This document shows, piece by piece, positions 31,969-41,709 of a DNA stretch of 64,000 nucleotides; position 1 is the first letter of the stretch; every line of letters starts with the position of its first letter. Source of the DNA: Rhynchopus sp. YZ270_cl-10 (Eukaryota; Euglenozoa; Diplonemea; Diplonemida; Diplonemidae); NCBI GenBank assembly GCA_964035575.1, contig OZ037842.1, positions 868,001 through 932,000 on the forward strand, given 5' to 3'. The notes under the pieces were generated by a model. That model searched no databases, was not told where the DNA came from, and saw nothing but the letters and a program-made list of their open reading frames with translations. Position numbers and translations under genes: made by a program.

Positions 31969-34496
31969 TCAGAAATATAGGGGTGTAGTGGCCTGCACGT
32001 TGTGGCCGGGAAATCGGAAAGGGGATTTGTTGCGTAGCTTTATTTCGTCTTCAGTTAATGGTTTTGTCACGTGACGGCATACGGGGACATGTACCTCTTT
32101 TTCCACCATTTCTTCAAAAAAAAATCCGTTCTTTATGCAAAAATAAATCAATGGAAAAAATTATGTCATATACTTTCTATTCTACTGAATGAAATCAATG
32201 GGGAAAAAAATCATTTATGGGTGCTACAGGCTTTTATTTCAGAAATAAAATCAGGGAACGAAAAAAAAAAAAAAAAAAAAAATACCCAGAAAGAGTGACA
32301 TGAAATACAAATCCTTCATGACAGTGTACCGCAGGCATATATACAGTGTGACACAGAATTAATGGCCGATGACGACATTTTGTAAAAATTGTTATATTAT
32401 TCTAAAAAATAGGCAAAATTTGACTCATTTCATGCCTGGCCAGTCAGCTTTAGGGAGGAACGAGAAAGGTTGGGAGGAGAGGAATGCTTGAGTAACGTTC
32501 GCAGTGTGGCAGGGTGCCCCATCCTGCTGAAACGTGTAGCTACTGTCAGGCAGGAGTTCTTTTATTTCTTTGAGCGCTTTCTGTAAGACGAGCGTACGGT
32601 ACTTCTCTGCATTGAGAGCACCGTCATAGAAATAGAGCTTCGTCTTACCTCTGGTGGTGATTCCTCCCCAGACGTGAACCTTCTGCGTAGCCCTGACCTT
32701 ATCAACGGTTGGGGGCGGCTCATCACCATCTGCAACCCAGACAACATCGTTCTTCTTGCTCACCCGAGAAAAAAGCCAAAAGTCTTTTTCATCGGTGAAC
32801 ATCACCTTTGACCAGTCGGTGTTTCGATGCGTTTCAGCAAACTCTATCCGGGCAGTGATGTTCTTTTCCGAGAGCTTTGGTTTGCTCTTCGTTTGAACGG
32901 GCTTCAGCCCCTTCTCCTTCAGGCACCTGCGGACACTCTCCCTCGAAATCTGTAGTCGCGACGCTACTTTCCTGCAAGACTGAAACCGCTTGCCCCGCAT
33001 GTGTCTAACCACCCTATTCTTAACGGTGTCGGTGGTGGCCGATCTCTTGCGTCCCCTCCCTGGCTTGTCCGAAAAATTCCGCTCTCCAGCGCGGTACTCC
33101 TTCACCCACCTACCCAAACTCCTCTTCGCAACGTTCAGCAACTCCGCCACCTCATCATGGCTCTTACCGCCAACAACGACTAGCGACGCTGCCTGTAGGC
33201 GCAACCCTTCCCTCGTGGCCTCAGTGTTCACTTTACCCTTAACCATTATATTTTTGCTTTTATTGTGTTCCTGGGCGTAAATATTTTATGTTTTGTGGGT
33301 GTTTTGAATATGTCCTTGTCAAAATTTGCCGTTTTTTTATAAAATGTCTTCATCGGCCATTAATTCTGTGTCACACTGTATTACGGTACGGTGTCAAAAT
33401 ATCGCTCTCAAAATAAAAGTTGGGGTGGAGATTGTCCACTCAATTTTTTTTTCATGCAGGCTCTCCTCCAACTGTTACGCCTGCTGTGAATCGCTCCCTT
33501 CTGGGCGAACAAAAGGTTTCACCGTAGTGGTGGTGCGCCTCGAGGAACTTGTCTTGGAGGGGGTTCATGGTCTGGTCGTATCGCTCCTTCAGGTCTTGCC
33601 GTCTTACTTGGAACTCCTCTTGGAGAGATTCAAGCTTTTGCTCGGCTCCTGCGGACTCTGATATCTTTGCTTGGAGCTTGGCTTTGACAGCATTGAGTGT
33701 CTCCTTTAGTTCAACAAGCGAACGTTGTTTTGGCTCTGTGATCCGGAGCAGCTTTGCATGCATATACAGCGCTCTGATCCACCTGCAAATGGCGCTGCAC
33801 GGTACCGATGCTTTGGCAACAACGTTTGGCTCAAAGTCGGGCGACATAATGAGCTGCTGGAGTTTGTCCAGTGTATCGTCGCTGATGCTTGACCGGTCTA
33901 TCGTCTTTGCTTTGGGTACAAAGAAGCCGAAGAAGTATGTGTCACAGAGGAGGAATTTGACTTCTTCCCAGGAGGACATCTCATCGCCACGGAGGGTCAT
34001 GACGGCGCGCATTGTTTCGAGGACGAGGAGGGGGGGATGCTCGTATTTGCGCATCACAGCCATGTCCTCTTGACGAAGGCCCTGCAGTGCTTCAATGGCA
34101 GCATCGAAGGAGGCGTCTGCAGTGCACATCATGTCCTTGCGTTCCGACAACACACTGCGCTGCTCGTCAAAGCGCTCTTCCCCTAGCTCCTCGCAGCTCC
34201 GCACCAATAACGACAACCACTCTGCCTCACGCTCCAGCAACACCCCCACCTGCATGCTAAAATACACCGCCACCTCCAACGGACGCATCTTGGGGTAGTA
34301 CGACTCCACTAGCTTGTTAAGGTTGTGGTCATACTCTGATTTGAGTTTTCCCTGTAAACAAAAAAAGGGGAAAGCGGAGGGGGGGTTAGAAACGTGTGTA
34401 AATGTGGGGTGGTAGGCAACATACAAGCTCCTTGACATGGAGGTTGAGGTTGTCTTCTGCTTCCTTCAGGTCGCTCTCCCAGTCATCGTCGCTCAT
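31969..34496 (-). CDS. stand-alone dynein stalk / microtubule-binding-domain protein
   Basis: Exons 34496-34425, 34351-33523 and, by inference, 32111-31969 join in phase to give about 347 residues. Exon 2 matches the stalk and microtubule-binding region of dynein heavy chains: a long first helix, PPLLVLETMRAVMTLRG, SWEEVKFLLCDTYFFGFF, then ASVPCSAICRWIRALYMHAK and the return helix LVELKETLNAVKAKLQAKI. There is no room for AAA+ modules, and the start codon lies just before the stalk, so this is a stalk-only protein rather than a motor. It could bind microtubules or compete with dynein. The third exon (ending NVQATTPLYF) rests on a T-rich acceptor and phase only. Intron 2 (1.41 kb) contains a mariner element and a family D hairpin. 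Confidence 0.75.
32301..32330 (-). repeat. hairpin repeat, family D
   Basis: GAAATACAAATCCTTCATGA precedes CAGTGTACC. TACA and TGTA arms bracket the loop. It lies a few bases from the mariner end, which itself begins CAGTGTGACA. Confidence 0.55.
32344..33378 (-). mobile_element. Tc1/mariner element with deleted transposase end
   Basis: Terminal inverted repeats of about 46 bp begin CAGTGTGACACAGAATTAAT on both sides and differ at only about two positions. The element is flanked by TA at 32342-32343 and 33379-33380, the canonical mariner target. Total length is 1,035 bp. It lies in intron 2 of the dynein-stalk gene, in the same orientation. The TIRs look young, but the internal gene lacks its 3' end, so the copy is nonautonomous. 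Confidence 0.92.
32425..33246 (-). CDS. mariner/Tc1-type transposase, C-terminally truncated
   Basis: A 273-residue frame without internal stops. Residues 1 to about 110 carry paired helix-turn-helix DNA-binding motifs (SHDEVAELLNVAKRSLGRWV; KVASRLQISRESVRRCL) separated by the AT-hook-like GRGRKR. The DDE catalytic core shows the first Asp in MFTDEKDFW and the second in FQQDGAPCHTA. The frame stops after KADWPGMK, where relatives continue with a PDLNPIE-type segment carrying the third catalytic acid and about 70 more residues. That acid is missing, so the protein should be inactive for cleavage, though it may still bind the ends. The truncation looks like an internal deletion, since the 3' TIR is intact. 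Confidence 0.88.
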   Translation of the reverse strand: MVKGKVNTEATREGLRLQAASLVVVGGKSHDEVAELLNVAKRSLGRWVKEYRAGERNFSDKPGRGRKRSATTDTVKNRVVRHMRGKRFQSCRKVASRLQISRESVRRCLKEKGLKPVQTKSKPKLSEKNITARIEFAETHRNTDWSKVMFTDEKDFWLFSRVSKKNDVVWVADGDEPPPTVDKVRATQKVHVWGGITTRGKTKLYFYDGALNAEKYRTLVLQKALKEIKELLPDSSYTFQQDGAPCHTANVTQAFLSSQPFSFLPKADWPGMK

Positions 34497-34569
34497 TTGT
34501 GTGTGGTTCTTGAAGGGGTAGAGTGGGGTGGTGGTGGTGGGGTATGGGGAAAGTTCAAAGAAAGTTTGA

Positions 34570-34596
34570 AAGACAAATGTGCCTCACTGCACATCT
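34570..34596 (-). repeat. hairpin repeat, family B
   Basis: Perfect ATGTGC and GCACAT arms enclose CTCACT, within AGACAA..CTAATT. Confidence 0.6.
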
Positions 34597-35204
34597 AATT
34601 AAAAATGAATAGTTCGTCAAAATGAGTCGAAGCGATGCTGCCACCTAGAGTTAAAGTGTCACCACAGTTTGGAATGAAAGCATTCAGGTACGTTGTGTTA
34701 TGGTGCCTGTTGTCCACAACCATTACAAATCTAAAGAGTGAACTGTTCTGACGCAGGGGAAAGGGCTAGGTGGTGATGCAGATATACAGTTAAAAAACAC
34801 CCGGGGGGGTACTCAGGCAATTGACTAGTTAAAATTTTCAGAAATGGCGAATTTTACTTTTTCTTTTACCGGTTTCAGCACGCTTCATGTAAGGATACAT
34901 CTCTTCGGTGGTCAGATGTGCATTTGTTTTTAACCGTTACTTTTTTTTGTTTCCCGCAACCCTCACAAATTTAACAATACGGCTTTCGAAAGAATGGATC
35001 TACAGACGTCACTCAAAATAGGTGAACATCTTTAACTATCTTACCTGGAAAATCTGCAGGAAAACTAAACTAAAAAACAAAAAAAACTTGAAAAGGCCTC
35101 ACATAGTCACACAGACCAACTTCTGCCTGGTTTTGCCGCTAAAAATCCTGAATTAGCACAGAGCTTGGGACACAACAAAACCAAAAAAAAAAAAAAAAAA
35201 AAAA

Positions 35205-35626
35205 ACAAGTAATTGCTATCGGAAAAAAAACGGGGTGTGATGTGGAACTCCATCCTGTAGAAATAATCTACAATACGCCCAGCATTCTGCTCTTCTGCAG
35301 GTATGCTACGCTCTTCGTACGCTGCCAGACCCACTGGGACGCCAGCATCTGAAACGTTCAAGAAGGGGGGCTGTCCTCTTCGTCCAGCACCATCTGCTCG
35401 ATAGCGTTGTTGGACGCCCGCTCGGCAGGCTCGGCGTGGTCCAGCTCGTTTTTGTCCACAGGGTCCCCACATTGTAGTCGTCGTTGGAGCAGTGCGGAAG
35501 GAACACAGAATGCACAGACTACAACACATCGATCACACCAGCAAATCGCCAGGATGCTACGGTGGTTTCGAAAATCGCGCGGAGTTTTCCACAGCACACC
35601 CCGTTTTTTTCTTAGCAATTACTTGT
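35205..35626. mobile_element. 422-bp TIR element
   Basis: Inverted ends of about 45 bp begin ACAAGTAATTGCTA and continue AAAAAAACGGGGTGTG and TGTGGAA. They differ by small substitutions and a 2-3 base length change. The interior (35252-35580) is GC-richer, coding-like DNA described as a pseudogene. No target-site duplication is evident because the left flank is an A run. Confidence 0.75.
35265..35500 (-). pseudogene. captured gene fragment, frame-broken
   Basis: On the minus strand, three short coding-like stretches run in succession but in different frames: HCSNDDYNVG, then DPVDKNELDHAEPAERASNN to MVLDEEDS, then FLNVSDAGVPVGLAAYEERS to RIVDYFYR. The frame breaks fall at a G run (about 35466) and a C6 run (about 35370), as expected for slippage after capture. 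Composition matches the exons of this genome, not its spacers. The source gene is unrecognised and is not in this window. Confidence 0.5.
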
Positions 35627-35731
35627 CCTTGTTGTTATTGTTGTTTTCAACCACCTTCCTTCAACCCTTGTAGGATCAGTTGTTATTTTTTTCGCGAAAA
35701 CATGAAATTACACATTTCAAGAGAACAAATT

Positions 35732-36255
35732 AAAAAGGGTCCTTATTTGCATTTTTGGGCTCCGCCCGTGCAGTGGTGGGGTCAATCTCGAAAATTGGAC
35801 AATTTTTTGACCACTTAAATTTTGAGAAATATGAGCCCGGTTGCTTATACGTGGGGCCCATTTTCGGCTAAAATTTTCCTCAAAATCTGGTTTTGTAAAA
35901 TTGACCCTTTACTCCCCCCCCACACATCGATTTCAATACTATACCTTACTTCACCTACGGTTGCCCTTACAGGGGGGTGAAGGAAGGTAAGTTGAAAAAG
36001 GGTCCTTATTTGCATTTTTGGGCTCCGCCCGTGCAGTGGTGGGGTCAATCTCGAAAATTGGACAATTTTTTGACCACTTAAATTTTGAGAAATATGAGCC
36101 CGGTTGCTTATACGTGGGGCCCATTTTCGGCTAAAATTTTCCTCAAAATCTGGTTTTGTAAAATTGACCCTTTACTCCCCCCCCACATCGATTTCAATAC
36201 TATACCTTACTTCACCTACGGTTGCCCTTACAGGGGGGTGAAGGAAGGTAAGTTG
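35732..36255. repeat. recent tandem duplication, 263-bp unit
   Basis: Copy 1 (35732-35994) and copy 2 (35995-36255) appear identical except for a two-base difference in a C/CA run. Each contains a GGGC-TCC-GCCC mini-hairpin and a TTGGACAATTTTTTGACCAC..ATATGAGCCC segment whose diverged relatives lie at about 1841-1930 and 2814-2905. Each ends with an imperfect foldback of ACCTTACTTCACC with GGTGAAGGAAGGT. Confidence 0.85.
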
Positions 36256-36645
36256 AAAAATGCTCATGGTATTAGAGTCTAACACGAACATAAGCTTTCT
36301 GCAATATGAAACAAACCATGGAAAGAACACTTGGGTGGCGATAAATACCATCATTGTTTGCCACAACGACACCCAACCGAAAACACATATAGAGGCAAAT
36401 GTTAAAAACGAAAAGCAAGCATCGCAACTTATGTTTAGCGGCGGGAGGGGTAACTTCCGCACCCCCACAGCAAAAGACACACTTACTGGGTTGAACCCAA
36501 CAACAGGTTGCATTCACCGAACCCTCCTTTTCTTTCCCATTTGACATCAGTTCTTGTGCACATTTTTGTGTTAAGTTTCAAAATGCCTTACTTCACCCCC
36601 CTCCCCCCTCCCGTAGCTAGATATGGTGGAATCTACAAAACCCTT

Positions 36646-37296
36646 TTATTGTGAATCTGCTTTGAAAATTACCCATGGACCGAATGCGTTTTTGTAATGC
36701 TCTTTCACGGCTGGTATGTTGGCAATGGTTTTGCGGTGTTTAAGAAGGTTGGGGAAGGGGTCGAGACAGTCTGTTGGGATGCCGTCGAAGAATCCCCCCA
36801 TCAGGTCAGAGAGGAGAGAGAAGGTGACGACGTCTGCAATGGTAAATTTTTCGCATACACAGTATGTCTTGCCTTCGAGACGTTTTTCGATGTATTCAAG
36901 CCATATGTAACACGGCCCTCCAGGGGCCGTTGTTTGGTATCGAAAGGCAAGCTTTTCCTCTTCATCCTTCAACGCCATCGACTTCATCACAGAGGACATA
37001 GCATCTGTGAGGTATCCAATAAACTCATCCACTCTAAACGCTTCTAAGGGATCAGTGGGGTAGAGGCCTGCCAGCTTTCCAAAATATCTGACCTGAGCCA
37101 ACGACTGTCCATAAACATTACCGTTGATCGTAAGCAGCGGAAGCTGCATGGGTGCGACGGCAGCCTTGCGCTCCCCACTCCATTCCTTGAACGCGATCCT
37201 CTCCTCCGTGAACTCCACCCCAGCCAACGCTGCAGTCAGACGCACCGACTCCGCATTCCCTGGGAACGGGAAGTACGTCAGCTTATGAGACGCCAT
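36646..37296 (-). CDS. glutathione S-transferase (sigma/alpha-like)
   Basis: Single exon of 216 residues, the normal length for a cytosolic GST. The N-terminal thioredoxin-like domain starts KLTYFPFPGNAESVRL, with Tyr8 in the position of the catalytic tyrosine that activates glutathione. MQLPLLTINGNVYGQSLAQV carries the cis-Pro and the glutamine-serine pair that bind the gamma-glutamyl group. The all-helical C-terminal domain includes GKTYCVCEKFTIADVVTFSL, the conserved N-capping/Asp motif. It conjugates glutathione to electrophiles in the cytosol. The class is inferred from Tyr8 and general pattern. No signal peptide is present. Confidence 0.93.
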   Translation of the reverse strand: MASHKLTYFPFPGNAESVRLTAALAGVEFTEERIAFKEWSGERKAAVAPMQLPLLTINGNVYGQSLAQVRYFGKLAGLYPTDPLEAFRVDEFIGYLTDAMSSVMKSMALKDEEEKLAFRYQTTAPGGPCYIWLEYIEKRLEGKTYCVCEKFTIADVVTFSLLSDLMGGFFDGIPTDCLDPFPNLLKHRKTIANIPAVKEHYKNAFGPWVIFKADSQ

Positions 37297-38950
37297 TAAA
37301 AGTGGGTGGAGGGGGGGTGTGTATGGAGGGTCCCGTGCGTCTACCCTCTGGCTTGCTGTGGTGTGAGAAAGATGTGATTATTTGTTTGATTATAGACAAT
37401 GTAGCCTCTTCACGGGGTTCACAAATGAAGAGAAAAAGGAGTGCAAATTGCAGGATGTACACAGAGTGACAGACACATTTTGTACCGCAGTGCAATGAGA
37501 CTTAAGGTCCAAGGCCAGCACGGTAAGCCGGAAAGAAAAGTTCTAAGGCAATTTTGACACTCTCATACTTAACACCCTGCAGAGGAGAATCTGTCTGCTC
37601 ATTTCCCACCCGTAACCCGAGAGGCCCTCCACACAAGAGTCATCCCCAACCGCCCACACCCAAGGTGTGCCATCTTTGGGATTCTGTGACAACTTCGCAA
37701 CTAATGTGAACAACCGTCACCAAGGGGCAAACCCTGAACTCCGACGGGGAAAGCATCAACTGTGCAACACGTGGGGTCAGTCAACCATCCCTCATCGCCC
37801 CTATCCCACCCATGCCCAGTGAAGCACCCACGCGTTAGGAGGAAGGGACTCACCCTCTAAGGTGCGGCAGTCCAGAAGGCGTCCATCCACCACCCCGTAT
37901 ACACATAACACCCAGGCAGTGGTCACGCAGAGTTGTGGATACAAACTTCAGCAGAAACTCATTTCAGAGCCCCGCCTCTAGTCGCTCTGTGCACGTTCCC
38001 AAAACCCCCATCTCCTCTGTGAACAAAAGAACACAGGGTGAAGGAGGGCTGGTTGCATCAGCGCGTAGTGTCCGTGAACGCTGCAGGTCAGGATGCCCCC
38101 TCCCCTTTCACTCCCCTCGCAAGGCCCAAATTCGCAGGGAGTGCATCTCCAAATAATCGGCAATGGTGCAATTGTCTTCATTTTTGTGCAATACAAAAAG
38201 AGAAAACGCGTGAATGTGCCGCTCAAAAAATATACACAACTGCACCACCTCCACCCTACCCAGCCACCCCCTCTGCAGGAAGCGTCTATCTTGCACAGCA
38301 AGGAAGAAGTCCCCCAGGAACCAGTGAGCCACATCTACACACTAGAGCGGCAATATGTCGCACAACGTAGACAGACCACTCTCCTTGGCCGACACCACCC
38401 CATTACCTCTCGCACTGACATCAGACACACATCCCCTCAGTGCTGCTTTCTCCCCACTAGCCCCACTAGCCCCACTAGCCCCACTAGCCCCACTAGCCCC
38501 ACTAGCCCCACTAGCCCCACTAGCCCCACTAGCCCCACTAGCCCCACTGCCATCATCCGGCATCGCAAATAAGATAGCAAAACTTCCGGTCAGTCGTTCC
38601 TTAAACACAAAGCAAGATCTTAAAACCAAAGCACAACTACACCCTTGGCTCTGTATGACACAGAACACATCACCGAAGAAAAATGAGGTTGAGTTGAGTC
38701 ACAAGCAAAGGAGGGAGGGGGGGGGAATCTTTTGTTTCGGTTTTGTAGGTCACTTTTTTGAGTATTTTTTTTTATTTGGTTCGGATAGACATTCGGTTTG
38801 TCTGCTGAATTTTCCTTGTTTTCAAGTATTATCTTCAGAGCATTCGACGGGAAGAAGGCCCTGAACTCGGCTTCCAAGTTTTTTATTTCTTTTTCCTCTC
38901 GCAATTTGGACTAAGCAGGGCATCCCTTTCTTCACCTCTGGGAAATCCAT
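37297..38950. other. spacer, no gene supported
   Basis: Positions 38453-38557 are a perfect 9-bp tandem repeat (CCCCACTAG), listed separately. A minus-strand frame at 38620-38904 starting MREEKEIKNLEAEF is helical-looking but continues into low complexity, so I did not accept it. The remainder shows nothing. Confidence 0.4.
38453..38557. repeat. 9-bp tandem repeat CCCCACTAG, about 11-12 copies
   Basis: The units are identical by eye. The period is a multiple of three, so open frames run through on both strands, but no flanking coding sequence supports translation. Confidence 0.85.
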
Positions 38951-39105
38951 GCTAGTCCACACGAGGTGCCAAAACTTTCCGGGTCGCGGGAAACCTGGTT
39001 TTGCTAAAACGTAAAGAAAAAATGATGATAAGATGGCCCGAAGCCTCTCTGCTTAGTCACCTGTAAAAATAGAACAAAAAAGAAAAGAAAGTTGGTAAGA
39101 TGAGT

Positions 39106-39126
39106 CTAAGCCTCTCACGTGCTTAG
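39106..39126 (-). repeat. hairpin repeat, family A
   Basis: CTAAGC and GCTTAG arms enclose CTCTCACGT. A purine tract and the leader GTTGGTAAGATGAGT precede it. A diverged copy lies 65 bp upstream. Confidence 0.65.
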
Positions 39127-39380
39127 TCATCAAAAGAGAAAAAAAACAAACGGTAGGTCAGAGTCCGCGGAACACCCCCGTTCACCCCGTCCCGGACGGG
39201 GGTCAATTATTTTCCAAAAACCGACCCCCGTCCCAAACCCCCGTCCAGGGACGGGGGTTTTGGATTTTTTTTGGGGGGGGGAGGAGGGGCCCATATTATG
39301 GGGAATTTTTTGAGATACCATCGAGCCGGACTCAATTGGTCAAACGTCGAAGGAAAAGGAAGCACGCAGCACGGCGAAAG

Positions 39381-39512
39381 GAAAAAAGTAGCGTACCGTG
39401 CGCCTGCGGCGCAAGCCTGCATCACACCATTCCCGTGACATTGTTTGCCTGTAAAAATGTACAATTTTAAGCGCATTTTTTTTGAAATGTTGCGTACCGT
39501 GGCTTCGCTTGG
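39381..39512 (-). repeat. composite ~128-bp repeat, copy B
   Basis: Begins AAAAAAGTAGCGTACCGTGC with a TGCGCC/GGCGCA hairpin, continues through GCCTGTAAAAATG and TTTGAAATGT, and ends GCGTACCGTGGCTTCGC. It matches copy A in the same plus-strand orientation. Confidence 0.75.
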
Positions 39513-39684
39513 AACCTTTGGGTGACATACCGCCGTTTCTTTTGTAAAAAAAACTGAGGTTACTGATAATTCGTGCACCATGTGTGCCTGGTGCAAATAT
39601 CAATAAAGTGCCGAACTCCGCCGTCGGATAACCGAGCAATTCTCACATTCCGCCGGAGGCCCCCAACTTGAGCTGGGGTGGGGA

Positions 39685-39709
39685 CCCGGGCGCGCGAAGC
39701 GCGCCCGGG
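39685..39709. repeat. perfect GC hairpin with GAA triloop
   Basis: Eleven-base arms CCCGGGCGCGC and GCGCGCCCGGG enclose GAA. It is the most stable hairpin seen in the window, set in AT-rich surroundings. Confidence 0.8.
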
Positions 39710-41096
39710 CTCGACCGAGTTTTGATCTTCTTCTTCCTGTGACTAGCTTGTCAGCGGAGAAAGCTCGGGAGAGGTTTTTTTTTTTTTTGTTTTTTGGGCG
39801 GGACGGGGGTTGGAAGGGGGTGCATAATTAATTTTCGGGGGAGGTCCGCGGGCTCTGCGGTAGGTCTAAATTTATGGCCTTCTGATTTCTTGTAGGCCAT
39901 TAATGTAGTTCTGTACATTTTATTGTGTTCGCAGCAACATAAATAAAATCGTTTTGTATAATTCAAAAAAAAAAAAATCGAGACAGAAAAAGAACGAAAG
40001 AAAGAAAAAGAGAGAGACCACATAAGCTCTTCTCTCTAATCCACTTCTGAATCTGAATCGCAATTTTGTTGTGCAAAAACAAAATGTGACGAGAACGATT
40101 TTCATCCCACACATCTCCCTTTTTTTCCTCTAAAAAAAATGGAAAGAAAAAAGGGGGTTTTTTGGGGGGGCGCTGGCGGGGGTGTGCATGAAGTGGGCAT
40201 TAATTCTACAAATTGCGTCGTTTTTTCGACGTCACAAAAAAAAAGGGGGGGCAAAGGCTGGAAATGCTTTTTCAGACAACCACGGATATGGGGGAAAAAA
40301 TAACATATCCCCACCCACCCAGGATACACATACATCGTGGAAAAACTCCTTGGCATTGTGCAGCCAAAAAACTTGCCACCGACTGTGTAGGGCGGGAACC
40401 ACGAAGTTTATGAAAACGTGGATTACCACCCGAGGTCAGTCGTTTCCTGGGACCGGTTTTTCTTTTTGATAAATTGTTGTAGTGTAGTTGCCTCGGGTTG
40501 TGTTGCCACCGTTGTGGCAATCTCCACTTTTTCTGCGCATTTCTTTGTCTCTTGCGGTTACTCTTTACATCGGATGGAGGGGTGTGTACAACACACGCAT
40601 GACCTGCTCCAGCTGTTGGAGAATTGCTTGCTCAAAAGAGAGAAAAAGAGAAAGAGTGGAGAAAAAAAAGTTCGTCGAGATGAACTTAAGCATCTCCGTC
40701 TCTTAGCTCTTGGTCCATCAAAGCAAACCTGGGAAGAATAATAATAAAAATGACCCCACTCCATCAACACCCCCCCGCCCCCTGTTTCTCACAATCAATT
40801 GAAACGTATCCTATATCCTATACAAGTGAAGAACATTAATATCACACAAAAAAAAAAATAAAACAAATACACACGGTACACAACGATATTCGGTTGTTGT
40901 CTGCACATTGTATTGAATATAAACGCGTTTTGACCGAAACAAAGTGGCAAAGGTAATAGACCTGTACACCACTTTGAACTCGTTTTGATGAGCAAGAGAA
41001 ACTGCAGCGAACAGATTTATTGTTGACGTACAGGGGGAAGGGACGCAGCAGTGTTTTTTATACATAGTCACGAAGAACCCCCTCCTGATCGGTATC

Positions 41097-41314
41097 TCAA
41101 CAAAAAAAAAAAAAAAAATACTGCCCCCACCCTGCGACCTCTGTGCGGAGGACACCAACGTACGCATATTCTGGGCCCAGCATTTCGACGAGATCCGCAA
41201 TGACCCTCTTCGACGATTGTTTCGGCTGACCTGGAAGCGGATAAAACCCGCTCCCATCTCCACCCTGTCTGAAGATAGCCCTGGAGAGCAACTTAAGCAT
41301 CACCAGTGTGTCAT
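41097..41314 (-). CDS. isolated exon-like sequence, unknown gene
   Basis: After a good acceptor (CTCCTTGCAG) an open stretch of about 65 codons reads DTLVMLKLLSRAIFRQGG, then FYPLPGQPKQSSKRVIADLV and EMLGPEYAYVGVLRTE. It has coding-like codon choice and an amphipathic helix pattern, and ends near a possible donor (GTATTTTTT) inside a T run. No partner exon is visible within 700 bp on either side. It may be an internal exon of a gene with long introns, or a relic. Function unknown. Confidence 0.35.
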
Positions 41315-41358
41315 CTGCAAGGAGAGATCGTCGTATTAATCAGCAGTTCCTTCAAGAG

Positions 41359-41406
41359 TTGAAAGTGCAAACGCCTCACCGTTCATCGGCGGACGCAGGC
41401 ACTTAA
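41359..41406 (-). repeat. hairpin repeat, family C
   Basis: AAGTGC and GCACTT arms bracket AAACGCCTCACCGTTCATCG plus an inner GCGGACGCAG. The leader is GTTG. A second full copy is at 43188-43239. Confidence 0.6.
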
Positions 41407-41670
41407 AAGCGTATTGGTATAGTGGGGTTCATCCTAGGGTGTCACTACGAACACTGAAAGAAGAAAAAAAAATGCTGCATGTTTCCTTGCTTCCGCACTT
41501 CACATTCGATGCTTACAAACTATCGTAAATGCATTTTAAAAAAAGAGAAGTATTTCAACATATGCAATCAATAGCATAGGAGGAAAAAGAGAGAAATTTG
41601 GGATGATGAACCATATCACATACGTCACTTTAAAAAATGTTGGAGAAAAAAAAAAGAAAAGAAAAGTTGA

Positions 41671-41709
41671 AAGATGAACGATGAATATGCTTCACGTGCG
41701 TGCACATCT
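41671..41709 (-). repeat. hairpin repeat, family B
   Basis: AGATGAACGATG..ATGC and GTGCACATCT form the arms around TTCACGTGC. The leader GAAAAGTTGA follows an AAAAGAAAAG tract. Confidence 0.6.

Larger units (their letters stand above)
34497..36645. other. 2.1-kb spacer with two repeat structures
   Basis: Positions 34497-35200 have no gene but hold a family B hairpin at 34570-34596. A TIR element with a broken gene fragment occupies 35205-35626, and a tandem duplication occupies 35732-36255. Positions 36260-36645 contain nothing recognised. Confidence 0.5.
38951..41096. other. repeat island, no gene supported
   Basis: Holds family A hairpins (about 39041-39054 and 39106-39126), a CCCCCGTCC/GGACGGGGG foldback at 39174-39262, a GACTCAATTGGTCAAACG repeat at 39330-39375, composite repeat copy B, and the GC hairpin at 39685-39709. 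From 39780 to 41096 only homopolymer-rich sequence is seen. Confidence 0.45.

Noticed and set aside
38355-38864. Frames with PTS or APL repeats
   Set aside because: They come from the CCCCACTAG tandem repeat; no supporting exon, start context or family similarity.
38620-38904. Frame starting MREEKEIKNLEAEFRAFF
   Set aside because: It looks helical for 30 residues but then runs into homopolymer sequence, and no splice partner is visible.
39661-39750. GC hairpin at 39685 as a Helitron 3' end
   Set aside because: No CTRR terminus lies about 10 bases downstream (a CTAG occurs about 35 bases away) and no partner 5' end was seen.
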